DNA of 64,000 nucleotides from assembly GCA_038213375.1 (NCBI GenBank), contig JBBQTB010000004.1:110110-174109 (forward strand), written 5' to 3'. Positions 20,382-28,595 of the stretch are shown here, piece by piece; position 1 is the stretch's first letter; each line of letters opens with the position of its first letter. This DNA comes from JAAUTT01 sp038213375. Its GTDB lineage: Bacteria > Bacteroidota > Bacteroidia > Bacteroidales > JAAUTT01. A program made the translations under genes and the position numbers. Under the pieces are notes generated by a model. That model searched no databases. It was not told where the DNA came from and saw nothing but the letters and a program-made list of their open reading frames with translations.

Positions 20382-20783
20382 CTATTCTGCCCGGCTCATC
20401 ACCAATTTGCCATGTATAATACCTTTAATGCTAATAAGTTTATCTGATAATTCGGTTAATCTGTTAGCAGGGCCTTTTACAGCAATAATTTCAAGGCAAT
20501 TGTCATGGCTTAAGTGAAAATGTTGTGAAGATAGGATTACGTCAAAATATTCGTGTTGAATGTCGTTTGATTTTGAAGTTACATCCCCTTTATGGTGGTC
20601 ATAAAGCATTACTATTGCTCCGGCCACAATTTGATTGCATTGCCATTTTTTCTCAACAATATTCTTCTCAACCAAATGTTTAATAGCCTGCGAGCGATTT
20701 GGAAAATTATTTTCGATAACATACGCATCCAAGTCTTTAAGAATATCCTCATCCAGGCTGACTCCAAATCGACGTATTGGCAT
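20382..20783 (-). CDS. nikR: nickel-responsive regulator NikR
   Basis: Ribbon-helix-helix repressor of 133 aa that shuts down nickel uptake when nickel is replete. The N-terminal RHH domain reads MPIRRFGVSLDEDIL. The ACT-like metal domain has His77, His88, His90 and Cys96, which correspond one-for-one (shifted by one) to the nickel ligands His76, His87, His89 and Cys95 of E. coli NikR. ATG 20783 is chosen because it gives the canonical RHH start. A longer open frame to 20885 would read through the predicted promoter and operator. It heads the nickel transporter operon and is very likely autoregulated. Confidence 0.95.
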   Translation of the reverse strand: MPIRRFGVSLDEDILKDLDAYVIENNFPNRSQAIKHLVEKNIVEKKWQCNQIVAGAIVMLYDHHKGDVTSKSNDIQHEYFDVILSSQHFHLSHDNCLEIIAVKGPANRLTELSDKLISIKGIIHGKLVMSRAE

Positions 20784-20784
20784 T

Positions 20785-20812
20785 GTGTTACTAATTATAT
20801 ATTTCGTGTCAC
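20785..20812. promoter_or_regulatory. NikR operator-like inverted repeat
   Basis: GTGTTAC (20785-20791), 14 nt, GTGTCAC (20806-20812). This is close to the NikR consensus I recall for non-enteric bacteria, GTGTTAC-N13..15-GTAACAC: the left half is perfect and the right half matches 5 of 7. It sits immediately before the nikR ATG and overlaps the end of the -7 promoter element, the expected place for repression. Confidence 0.75.
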
Positions 20813-20841
20813 AAATATATAAATAAAATTTAAAACACAAA
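20812..20841 (-). promoter_or_regulatory. nikR operon promoter
   Basis: On the minus strand TTTG (20838-20841), an 18-nt spacer and TATATTTG (20812-20819) give a perfect Bacteroidota -33/-7 pair. Transcription should start near 20804, inside the NikR-like operator, leaving a leader of about 20 nt. Confidence 0.8.
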
Positions 20842-20890
20842 TAGTAAGGTAAACCGGAATAGGCAGGGGTAATCTTTAAAGTCAATAAAA

Positions 20891-20936
20891 ACGTCCATTT
20901 CGATGGATGCTACCATAATGCCGTCCCGATGGGACT
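20891..20936. repeat. short intergenic double-palindrome (REP-like)
   Basis: Two small palindromes, TCCATTTCGATGGA and GTCCCGATGGGAC, joined by GCTACCATAATGCC. This resembles the GTCCC-type intergenic repeats scattered through many Bacteroidota genomes. It lies between the divergent nikR and GNAT-like genes. Confidence 0.6.
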
Positions 20937-21034
20937 TAAAAATAAGTCAAATAGCTCCAAAATAAGTGGTGTATTTGTTGATTAACCTTATTTTTGTTCT
21001 TCAAACAAGAATACAAGTTTTCAAATGTTATACC

Positions 21035-22231
21035 ATGTACCAACTGATTGAGGTAAACACACCGAAACAAAAAAGAGAATTTCTGTTATTTCCGGTAAAG
21101 TTATACAGAAACGAAAAAAATTGGATTCGTCCGTTAGATAAAGATGTGGAGGAAGTTTTTGATCCAAAAAAAAATAAATCATTTCGCAATGGCGAATGCA
21201 TCCGATGGATTTTAACCAATAAATCAAACCAGACTATCGGCCGCGTGGCTGCATTTGTCGATTTTAAATTGGCTGGCAATAACGACCAGCCCACCGGAGG
21301 AATGGGTTTTTTCGAATGCGTTGATAATAAAGAGGCTGCTCTTATGCTGTTTGATGCTTGCAGGCAATGGCTTCAAATCCGGGGAATGGAAGCAATGGAT
21401 GGTCCGGTTAATTTTGGCGATCGCGACAAATGGTGGGGATTACTGGTGGATGGTATCTATGAACCAAATTATTGCATGCCCTACAATCACCTTTATTACA
21501 AAGATTTTTTTGAATCATATGGGTTTCAAAATTATTTTAATCAATATACCTATCACCGGCTGGTGAGCCGTGATGGGATTGCACCTGAAATTGTTGAAAA
21601 AGCAAAACGAATTGCTAGTAATTCAAGGTATATGATCTGTCATGTGGATAAGCATCATGGAGAAAAATTTGCCGACGACTTTCTTGTGATTTATAACAAA
21701 GGCTGGGCAAAATTTTCGGGAGTAAAGCCCATTACAAAGGCTCATGCACGGGCGCTATTTAAGAGCATCAAACCCATTATGGACGAAAGGCTGATGTGGT
21801 TTGCCTATTATGATAACCAGCCCGTTGCCTTTTTTATCATGATTCCTGAAATTAACCAGATTGTGAAGTACTTAAATGGTAATTTTGGGCTATTTAACAA
21901 GCTACGATTCCTATATCTCAAAAGAAAAAAAGTATGTACCAAAATACTTGGATTGATTTTCGGCATTGTTCCCGATCAACAGGGTAAGGGATTGGAAGGA
22001 TCGCTGGTAATGTCGTTCGCTGATATTGCATGGTTGTCCAATTTTCATTACAAAGAACTGGAACTTAATTGGATTGGCGATTTTAATCCATCCATGATGC
22101 GTGTGGCGGAGCAGATTGGTGCAAACATTCTAAAAACTCATGTTACCTATCGCTACCTTTTCGACAGAACAAAAGAGTTTAAAAGAGCTCCACTGGTGAA
22201 CCATTCCGGCAAAAAAGTTATTGGTGAATAA
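21035..22231 (+). CDS. GNAT-like acyltransferase-fold protein
   Basis: Cytoplasmic protein of 398 aa. ATG 21035 (MYQLIEVNTPKQKREF) is preferred over an alternative start at 20966 that would add 23 hydrophobic residues unlike the rest. The middle part (RWILTNKSNQTIGRVAAFVD; GFFECVDNKEAALMLFDAC) and the C-terminal part (GIVPDQQGKGLEGSLVMSF) both resemble GNAT cores, the latter with a Q-x-x-G-x-G/L acetyl-CoA-like loop. It therefore looks like a tandem GNAT fold. Homologues of this length in Bacteroidota are generally unannotated; substrate unknown. It stands alone between nikR and the chemotaxis receptor. Confidence 0.65.
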   Translation: MYQLIEVNTPKQKREFLLFPVKLYRNEKNWIRPLDKDVEEVFDPKKNKSFRNGECIRWILTNKSNQTIGRVAAFVDFKLAGNNDQPTGGMGFFECVDNKEAALMLFDACRQWLQIRGMEAMDGPVNFGDRDKWWGLLVDGIYEPNYCMPYNHLYYKDFFESYGFQNYFNQYTYHRLVSRDGIAPEIVEKAKRIASNSRYMICHVDKHHGEKFADDFLVIYNKGWAKFSGVKPITKAHARALFKSIKPIMDERLMWFAYYDNQPVAFFIMIPEINQIVKYLNGNFGLFNKLRFLYLKRKKVCTKILGLIFGIVPDQQGKGLEGSLVMSFADIAWLSNFHYKELELNWIGDFNPSMMRVAEQIGANILKTHVTYRYLFDRTKEFKRAPLVNHSGKKVIGE

Positions 22232-22289
22232 GTAAAAGAATACCTGAAAGCAGCATTAACTGAATAACCGATGTTGTCAACTGGTTTTT

Positions 22290-23405
22290 TTATAGTATTT
22301 TAAAATAAGCAATACTTTCTTTTAATAATTCAGCCTGAGCAGCAAGTTCTTCTGCACTGGTGGCTGTTTCTTCAGATGCTGAGGCATTCTGCTGCGTTAT
22401 CTGATTTAACTGTTGTATTACGCTATTAATCTGATCTGTCCCTGCATTTTGTTCATTACTGGCAGAAACTATCTCTGCAATAAGTTTTATTGTTTTATCT
22501 ATATCGGGAACTAACTTATCCATTAAATTTTTTGTAGTTTCTGTTGATGTAACGCATGATTTTGTTAATACATTAATATCATGAGCTGCCAACTTACTCC
22601 TTTCAGCCAACTTTTTAACTTCGGCAGCAACAACAGCAAAACCTCTTCCGTTTTCGCCTGCATGTGCAGCTTCAACTGCTGCATTTAATGCAAGTAAATT
22701 GGTTTGAAAAGCAATATCTGTGATGATGGAAATCTTTATTGCTATTTCATTTATTGATTTTAAGCTAATTACAGAAGCACTACTAACAGAATGGACATCC
22801 TCCATTAAGCTTGATGTAATTTTACTTGTTTGATTTGCATTATCAGTACTTTGATGGATATTGGAGGTCATTTCTTCAATTGATGATGAAATTTCTTCAA
22901 TTGATGATGCCTGTTTGTTGGCATCATGCGAAATTTGTTGAGATGCTGAACTAAGCTGAAAGCTTGATATTGCAATATTTTCAGAATTTGATTGGACTTT
23001 TGAGATTACTTCATTAAGGTTATAAATTAAGTCCCTTAAACTTTTTGATAGAATTCCCAGTTCATCATTTTTGAGTAGTAACTTTTCATCAATATTAATA
23101 CTCAGGTTTCCCTGCGAAATTTCTTTTATATTAATGACCGAAGCATCTAATGGTGCTTTTATCATTTTTTTGATAATTTCAAATATAACAACAATCCACA
23201 ATGTACTTAATGGAATCGCCCAAATTAAATGAAAGAATCCCATTTTACCAACATAATAAAAAAGTAAACAATCAAATAAAATTGCTACAATAACCCAAAA
23301 ACCAATAGTTACTAAAATAGATTTTCCAAAATTTTTTTTAAGTATGAATGCAGAAACAGGCAAAAACGCTATTACAATTGATACTAGTAATAAAAACTCT
23401 TTCAT
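22290..23405 (-). CDS. methyl-accepting chemotaxis-type signalling protein
   Basis: Protein of 371 aa. Three membrane segments lie in the first 85 residues (about 3-22, 30-50, 60-80) with almost no periplasmic loop. A HAMP-like stretch follows (about 85-140), then a long coiled-coil signalling domain. The hairpin tip is canonical, with FQTNLLALNAAVEAAHAGE followed by GRGFAVVAAEVKKLAERS. Without an external sensor domain it probably responds to membrane or cytoplasmic cues. No cheA, cheW or flagellar gene is in the window, so a role in motility cannot be shown. Confidence 0.9.
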   Translation of the reverse strand: MKEFLLLVSIVIAFLPVSAFILKKNFGKSILVTIGFWVIVAILFDCLLFYYVGKMGFFHLIWAIPLSTLWIVVIFEIIKKMIKAPLDASVINIKEISQGNLSINIDEKLLLKNDELGILSKSLRDLIYNLNEVISKVQSNSENIAISSFQLSSASQQISHDANKQASSIEEISSSIEEMTSNIHQSTDNANQTSKITSSLMEDVHSVSSASVISLKSINEIAIKISIITDIAFQTNLLALNAAVEAAHAGENGRGFAVVAAEVKKLAERSKLAAHDINVLTKSCVTSTETTKNLMDKLVPDIDKTIKLIAEIVSASNEQNAGTDQINSVIQQLNQITQQNASASEETATSAEELAAQAELLKESIAYFKIL

Positions 23406-23715
23406 ATATTTTTAATCAATTTATAAATTATCCTGAGGTAGATATTACTCTATCAGAGTAAAAATAGTTACAATATATTGTTAATTCTTACATAAAATTT
23501 TATAAATTAATTTTTATAACCCTCTCCTTAAATCCTTCTCCCTAAATGTACAAGGAACTTTAACATGGTATTAAACTAGTATCGGTTAGATAAAGGTAGA
23601 CTAAAAACCCACTTCGCCGGTAAATAACCCGACTCATCCACTTTATTTAACGGTTCAGCGATATTATTTTGCATAACCAACTGGTTTAAGCGAAATTCGT
23701 AGAAAATTATTGATT
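23406..23715. other. divergent intergenic region with small palindrome
   Basis: About 310 bp between the chemotaxis receptor and the TonB receptor. TTACTCT-ATC-AGAGTAA (23445-23461) is a perfect 7-bp inverted repeat 40 nt upstream of the chemotaxis receptor start and could be an operator. A TTATTTTG sequence (23664-23671), one mismatch from TAnnTTTG, lies 45 nt before the TonB receptor ATG. No RNA gene seen. Confidence 0.4.
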
Positions 23716-25878
23716 ATGCAACACTGGAAAATAACTTTTATTATATTAGTATTTGGCCAACATATTGCGGCACAAACCATCAAAGGTCGTGTAACCGACA
23801 CAAACGACAATGCCCTTTTTGGCGCAAACATCTCCATAAAAGGCACATATGATGGCACCATCACAAATAATGAAGGTAAATTTGAATTCAAAACGTCATC
23901 CATCGGAACCCAAACGTTGTCGGTTAGTTATATCGGTTACCAAAATAATGAACAAACGATTGAGATTGAGAAAGGAAAATTTCTGGATGTTGATGTGAAA
24001 CTGCATGAAAAAAGTACGCAATTGAACGATGTTGTAATCACCGCAGGAACATTTGAAGCTGGCGACAAAAAGAGGGGTATTCAGCTTAGAACACTTGATA
24101 TGCTTACCACGGCCAACTCGAATGGTGATATTTTTGGGGCGCTGAATACATTACCTGGCAATCAAACTGTGGGAGAGGATGGTGGGTTATTTGTTCGCGG
24201 TGGCGAAAAATATGAAACAAAAACCTTTGTGGATGGCATGTTGGTTTCCAACCCATATTCTTCAAAAGTTCCAGATTTACCTGCACGAGGGAGGTTTTCA
24301 CCAATGCTTTTCACTGGAGTTTCGTTTAGCGCTGGTGGTTATTCTTCCGAATACGGTCAGGCTCTTTCGTCGGCATTAATTCTTAATACGATGGCTTTCC
24401 CGTCAAAAAGTCTGACCAGCCTTTCCATTTTACCCTTTGGCGGTGGAATTAATACAACAGTCAAACGGGATTCTACATCCTTTTCCCTTACGCTCGACTA
24501 CTATAACATGGCACCTTATTATTCGTTGATAAAGCAATCAACAAAATGGACCCATTTTCCTGAAGATCTTTCGTCGACCATGATGTTCCGCAAGAAAATT
24601 GGTAAGAGTGGATTTCTCAAATCGTTTGCACAATTAAGCAGCAACAAACTGGGAATGGAATTACCCGATTATCTAACTACTCCCGGGAATATTCATTTTA
24701 AACTTACCAATAACGATATTTATGTCAACTCGGTTTATACTGTTTCAGTAGGTAACGGATGGTCATTAAAGACCGGTGCATCTTTTAACTACGACGATGA
24801 GTTGTTGGGTTTCGACAACTTTTCATTAAATACCTATAACCGGGTTTCACAATTCCGATTTAGCGCGCAAAAAAATGTGACACCCAATATTCTCCTAAAA
24901 ACGGGGATAGAACTGAATTACCAATCATATAAGCAAAATTATACACGAACCGATTCTGCTTTTCAGGCAATTATGAATTATCAAAGTACCATTGCGGCCG
25001 CTTTTGTGGAAGCAGAATGGAAAGTATCGCGAAAAATATCCGTACGTCTTGGTTCACGAATGGAGTATGCTGCTTTATTGTCCGAAACCCGAATTGTTCC
25101 TCGCCTCTCCATGGCTTATAAAACCGGTGCAAACAGCCAGGTTTCCCTTGCTTACGGTGTATTCAACCAAATGCCTAAAGAGGATTATATGAAGTTTAAA
25201 CCTGCCTTGTCGTCGGAGATGGCAACACATTATATTGCCAATTACGAATATACGATCGAGAATCGATTGTTCAGAATTGAAGCTTTTTCCAAAGAATATA
25301 GCAAATTAGTTCGCTATACGGCTCTCAATGATCCAAACCCTCTCAGTTATAATAATGATGGACATGGGTATGCACGAGGTGTTGAACTGTTTTTGCGCGA
25401 CCAGAAAACTCTAAAAAATGGTGATTTCTGGGTTTCGTACACCTACCTCGATACGAAAAAGCTATACCAGGATATGCCTTCAATGCAACGTCCGATTCTC
25501 TTTTCACGCCACAGCGTAAATCTTGTGGGAAAATACTTTTTCATGGCCATCAAATCGCAGGTGGGCATTACCTATCAATATGCCAGTGGAAGACCTTACT
25601 ATATTCCGGGCATCGGATCTACAACAATGAATTATACCTCCGATTTTCATAACCTGAGTGCAAACATCAGTTATCTGGTAAGGTTGTTCGACTATTTTAC
25701 AGTCATACATTTTTCGGCATCAAACATCTTCGGTTTCAACCAAGTGTATGGATATCATTTCACTAAGGAATCTGATTCTTCGGGTGATTACACGGCTCAT
25801 CCGATTACCTCTCCTGCGAAACGTTTTTTTGTGTTAGGAATTTTTATTACACTCGATAAATCAAATTCACAATTCTAA
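23716..25878 (+). CDS. TonB-dependent receptor
   Basis: Outer-membrane receptor of 720 aa. The signal peptide ends in HIAAQ. A carboxypeptidase-regulatory-like domain (IKGRVTDTNDNALFGANISI, about residues 22-105) precedes a plug domain (about 120-220) with GGLFVRGGEKYETKTFVDGM. A barrel follows to the C-terminus, although the last strand (FFVLGIFITLDKSNSQF) lacks the usual terminal Phe/Tyr. ATG 23716 is preferred over TTG 23710. It is followed after 10 nt by a TPR-like gene and then by a LytS/LytTR two-component pair. The DUF4249 partner seen at 4.2 kb is absent. Ligand unknown. Confidence 0.9.
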   Translation: MQHWKITFIILVFGQHIAAQTIKGRVTDTNDNALFGANISIKGTYDGTITNNEGKFEFKTSSIGTQTLSVSYIGYQNNEQTIEIEKGKFLDVDVKLHEKSTQLNDVVITAGTFEAGDKKRGIQLRTLDMLTTANSNGDIFGALNTLPGNQTVGEDGGLFVRGGEKYETKTFVDGMLVSNPYSSKVPDLPARGRFSPMLFTGVSFSAGGYSSEYGQALSSALILNTMAFPSKSLTSLSILPFGGGINTTVKRDSTSFSLTLDYYNMAPYYSLIKQSTKWTHFPEDLSSTMMFRKKIGKSGFLKSFAQLSSNKLGMELPDYLTTPGNIHFKLTNNDIYVNSVYTVSVGNGWSLKTGASFNYDDELLGFDNFSLNTYNRVSQFRFSAQKNVTPNILLKTGIELNYQSYKQNYTRTDSAFQAIMNYQSTIAAAFVEAEWKVSRKISVRLGSRMEYAALLSETRIVPRLSMAYKTGANSQVSLAYGVFNQMPKEDYMKFKPALSSEMATHYIANYEYTIENRLFRIEAFSKEYSKLVRYTALNDPNPLSYNNDGHGYARGVELFLRDQKTLKNGDFWVSYTYLDTKKLYQDMPSMQRPILFSRHSVNLVGKYFFMAIKSQVGITYQYASGRPYYIPGIGSTTMNYTSDFHNLSANISYLVRLFDYFTVIHFSASNIFGFNQVYGYHFTKESDSSGDYTAHPITSPAKRFFVLGIFITLDKSNSQF

Positions 25879-25888
25879 AACTTTAATT

Positions 25889-26530
25889 ATGAGAAAACTA
25901 AATGTATTAATTTGTTCACTGATTCTTTTTGTAAGTAGCGCTTCGTATGCTCAAAGCGACAAATACGTGGATGCAATGAAGGAAAACCTCCAAAAACTTT
26001 CAGATAATTTTAATGAAAATCTCCAACCTGTAACAGCTCAATTTGAGAGAATTGCACAGGCAGAAAAAAACCAGTGGTTACCTTATTATTACGCTGCTTA
26101 TTATACTGCGTTGCAAACATATATCAAACCCGACAATGCCAAAAGTGATGGTATTTTAGACAAGGCTCAAACCATGCTCGATGAGGCGTTAAAACTACAT
26201 CCCGATTCATCGGAATGCATGGTGGTGCAAGGATTTATTCATGTGGGCCGGATTATGGTTGACCCGATGAGCCGTGGTGCAGAATATTCGCAATTGGCGG
26301 GTGCAGCTTTTCAGAAGTCGATCGCACTGAATCCCTCAAATCCCCGGGGTTATTATATGAGAGGTGTTACAGTGCTTAACACTCCCGATTTTTATGGTGG
26401 CGGAAAAATTCCTGCAAAACCGATACTTACAATGGCTATGGAAAAATACGAGGCATTTAAACCAAGCTCTCCACTTTCTCCAAACTGGGGTAAGGATCGA
26501 TGTAAAAAGCAATTAGATGCTTGTCAGTAA
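25889..26530 (+). CDS. secreted TPR-like protein
   Basis: Protein of 213 aa with a signal peptide ending in ASYAQ (residue about 22). The rest is helical with two TPR-like units, LDKAQTMLDEALKLHPDSSE and AGAAFQKSIALNPSNPRGYY. The C-terminus has a conserved-looking DFYGGG segment. It starts 10 nt after the TonB receptor stop and is likely co-transcribed with it. It may act as a periplasmic scaffold for that receptor or its signalling; no enzymatic motif is visible. Confidence 0.75.
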   Translation: MRKLNVLICSLILFVSSASYAQSDKYVDAMKENLQKLSDNFNENLQPVTAQFERIAQAEKNQWLPYYYAAYYTALQTYIKPDNAKSDGILDKAQTMLDEALKLHPDSSECMVVQGFIHVGRIMVDPMSRGAEYSQLAGAAFQKSIALNPSNPRGYYMRGVTVLNTPDFYGGGKIPAKPILTMAMEKYEAFKPSSPLSPNWGKDRCKKQLDACQ

Positions 26531-26606
26531 TTTTTTTTTTCGATATCTTTAAATCTGCCGGTAGAATTGATTGAAATCTGCCGACAGATTTAATATTTTT
26601 AACCAT

Positions 26607-27638
26607 ATGCATTTTAATACTAAAACAATCCGCCAGATTTTTCTTATTTTCGTTATTGGAATAGGTATCGGCAATATTTCAACCTTGCTTTTCAATTTGG
26701 ATAATTTTTTCAACTGGCAGGACTTCCTTTTACGCTCTTTTTATTCTGTTGTTTTGACCTTATTTTTCTATAAAGGAAATGAAGCAATTATTAAATACCT
26801 GAATAAAAAGAATTCTTGGGTAAAAAATACACGAATAATTGTAATTAAACATATTGTAGCTACTGTTACATACTCATTATCTGTTATTTTTATTTTTTAT
26901 CTCTATATTTGGTATTTCTTAATGCATCAAAAAAACCTTCATGGTTTTATTTTTAATTTCCGAATAGGTTTTTATGTTTGTTTTTCAATTACAGCAATAT
27001 GGACCTTAATCAATTATTCCAACTACTTCTTTAAATACTGGAAAAATGCACTATTACGTGAGGAACAGCTTAAACGTGAAAGCCTTGCATTGCAATATGA
27101 GTCGCTTAAAAATCAGGTAAACCCTCATTTTCTATTCAATTGTTTAAACATTCTAACCTCATTGATTGAGCGTGATAAAGAGTCGTCCATTAAATTTGTG
27201 AAACAATTATCTGATGTATTCCGGTATGTACTGGATCAGAACGTCAGAGAACTCGTAGATCTGGATACTGAACTGAAATTTGTTGAGTCGTACCTTTATC
27301 TTCAACGGATTCGTTTTGGCGAAAACATTCATATATCGATAGAAATAACTGATCATAACTTTAAAATTGTACCTATGGCTTTGCAATTACTCATTGAAAA
27401 TGCCATCAAACACAATACAGTTTCACGTGACAACCCTCTTATCATATCTATAATCGACAATGCTGAATCCCTCTCCGTGGTCAATAATTTTCAGAAAAAA
27501 ACTATTATTCCCGATTCCAGTGGTATTGGACTTAAAACTTTATCCTTTCAATACGAGTTTATTTCGGGTAAAAACATTGAAATTATACCCGGAAATGATT
27601 TCTTTACAGTAAATCTCCCAAAGGTAAAAGCTAAATGA
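26607..27638 (+). CDS. LytS/YehU-type sensor histidine kinase
   Basis: Membrane kinase of 343 aa. Four membrane segments (about residues 9-30, 38-58, 75-100, 115-140) are followed by a short coiled coil. The His_kinase domain carries the phospho-acceptor motif NQVNPHFLFNCLNIL. The ATPase region has ALQLLIENAIKHN (N box) and SSGIGLKTLSFQY (G box). ATG 26607 is preferred over TTG 26571. Its stop overlaps the start of the response regulator by 4 nt (ATGA), so they form a cognate pair. There is no obvious periplasmic sensor domain. Confidence 0.92.
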   Translation: MHFNTKTIRQIFLIFVIGIGIGNISTLLFNLDNFFNWQDFLLRSFYSVVLTLFFYKGNEAIIKYLNKKNSWVKNTRIIVIKHIVATVTYSLSVIFIFYLYIWYFLMHQKNLHGFIFNFRIGFYVCFSITAIWTLINYSNYFFKYWKNALLREEQLKRESLALQYESLKNQVNPHFLFNCLNILTSLIERDKESSIKFVKQLSDVFRYVLDQNVRELVDLDTELKFVESYLYLQRIRFGENIHISIEITDHNFKIVPMALQLLIENAIKHNTVSRDNPLIISIIDNAESLSVVNNFQKKTIIPDSSGIGLKTLSFQYEFISGKNIEIIPGNDFFTVNLPKVKAK

Positions 27639-28405
27639 TAACCAATATCATAGTTATAGAAGACGAGACACTTGCCGCAGAACGACTGATTGCTTTGGTG
27701 AGCGAAATTGACAAAAAATTCGTTATTAAGGCGCAACTCGATAGCGTGTCCACGTCAGTGAAATGGTTTTTGGCAAACCCTGCTCCCGATTTGGTTTTCA
27801 TGGATATTCAACTTGCAGATGGATTATGCTTTGAGATTTTTGAGAAGACCACGGTTGATTTTCCTGTTATTTTTACCACCGCTTATAACGAATATGCTTT
27901 AAAGGCATTTAAAGTAAACAGTATTGATTATCTTTTAAAACCCATTGATAAAGAAGAGCTTCACGCTTCGATTGCAAAATATCGCCGGATTAATTCTTCG
28001 GTCAACAAAGCCAAACCTATGGCGCCTGAATTGCTAAAACAGGTGATGCAAATGATTCAAAACCCCTACAAATCGAGGTTTGTCATACGTCTGGGCGAGC
28101 ATATCAAGACAATTCATTTGGATGATATCGCCTTCTTTTATAGTAATGAAAAATCAACGTTTATACGCACCCTTGCCGGTCGCGATTATGCCATGGATTA
28201 TTCATTGGATCAACTGGAGCTCGAAACTGATCCTGGTAAATATTTCCGTGTGAGTCGTAAATACTTCGTTGCCTTGTTGTCCATTAAGGACATTATCTCA
28301 TACAGCGGGAGCCGGTTGAAGGTCGTTATCACAGGTTCCGAAAAAGACGATATACTTGTTAGCCGCGAAAAAGTAACAGAGTTTAAAAAATGGCTGGAGG
28401 GCTGA
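27635..28405 (+). CDS. LytTR-family response regulator
   Basis: Two-domain regulator of 256 aa. The receiver domain (1-120) has an acidic pocket (VIEDE), phospho-acceptor Asp in LVFMDIQLADG, and the switch Thr and Lys in IFTTAYNEYA and YLLKPID. The C-terminal LytTR DNA-binding domain (about 150-256) contains the KSTFIRTLAGRDYAMDYSLDQLE and FFRVSRKYFV-type segments of the family. It overlaps the kinase gene by 4 nt and is the last gene before metK. The adjacent TonB receptor and TPR genes on the same strand are plausible targets or partners. Confidence 0.93.
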   Translation: MITNIIVIEDETLAAERLIALVSEIDKKFVIKAQLDSVSTSVKWFLANPAPDLVFMDIQLADGLCFEIFEKTTVDFPVIFTTAYNEYALKAFKVNSIDYLLKPIDKEELHASIAKYRRINSSVNKAKPMAPELLKQVMQMIQNPYKSRFVIRLGEHIKTIHLDDIAFFYSNEKSTFIRTLAGRDYAMDYSLDQLELETDPGKYFRVSRKYFVALLSIKDIISYSGSRLKVVITGSEKDDILVSREKVTEFKKWLEG

Positions 28406-28442
28406 CCAAACAACAAATTCTATTTCCGATTTTCAGTGATTA

Positions 28443-28471
28443 TTTGTATTTAAAATATATTCGTATATTTG
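28443..28471 (+). promoter_or_regulatory. metK promoter
   Basis: TTTG (28443-28446), 17 nt, then a perfect -7 element TATATTTG (28464-28471). Transcription would start around 28478, just before the first stem of the SAM-II aptamer. Confidence 0.75.
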
Positions 28472-28480
28472 CAGCCTTAA

Positions 28481-28534
28481 AAGTGGAAAGATTTGATTTG
28501 ATTGCAACCACACAAAAAAATGCTAAAGCGAGGT
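28481..28534 (+). ncRNA. SAM-II riboswitch
   Basis: Aptamer directly upstream of metK. Stem P1 is GTGG (28483-28486) with CCAC (28508-28511). The loop contains GATTTGATTTGATTGCAA, and the 3' part is AAAAATGCTAAAGCGAGG. The conserved blocks GATTT, ATTGCAA and TGCTAAA occur in the order and spacing of the SAM-II pseudoknot, a class known from Alphaproteobacteria and Bacteroidota. It should lower MetK production when S-adenosylmethionine is plentiful. The 3' end lies about 60 nt before the metK ATG, more than in the classic SD-masking layout. Confidence 0.82.
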
Positions 28535-28595
28535 TTTTTGCAATTAACATTTTCTTTCCAACCCCTTTATTTAATTATACTTAATTTATTCTAGT

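Noticed and set aside
20784..20885. N-terminal extension of nikR by 34 codons
   Set aside because: It would code through the predicted promoter and operator and gives a non-canonical hydrophobic start.
22262..22292. Terminator after the GNAT-like gene (AACC...GGTT with a T run)
   Set aside because: The stem is only about 4 bp with a large loop, too weak to support.
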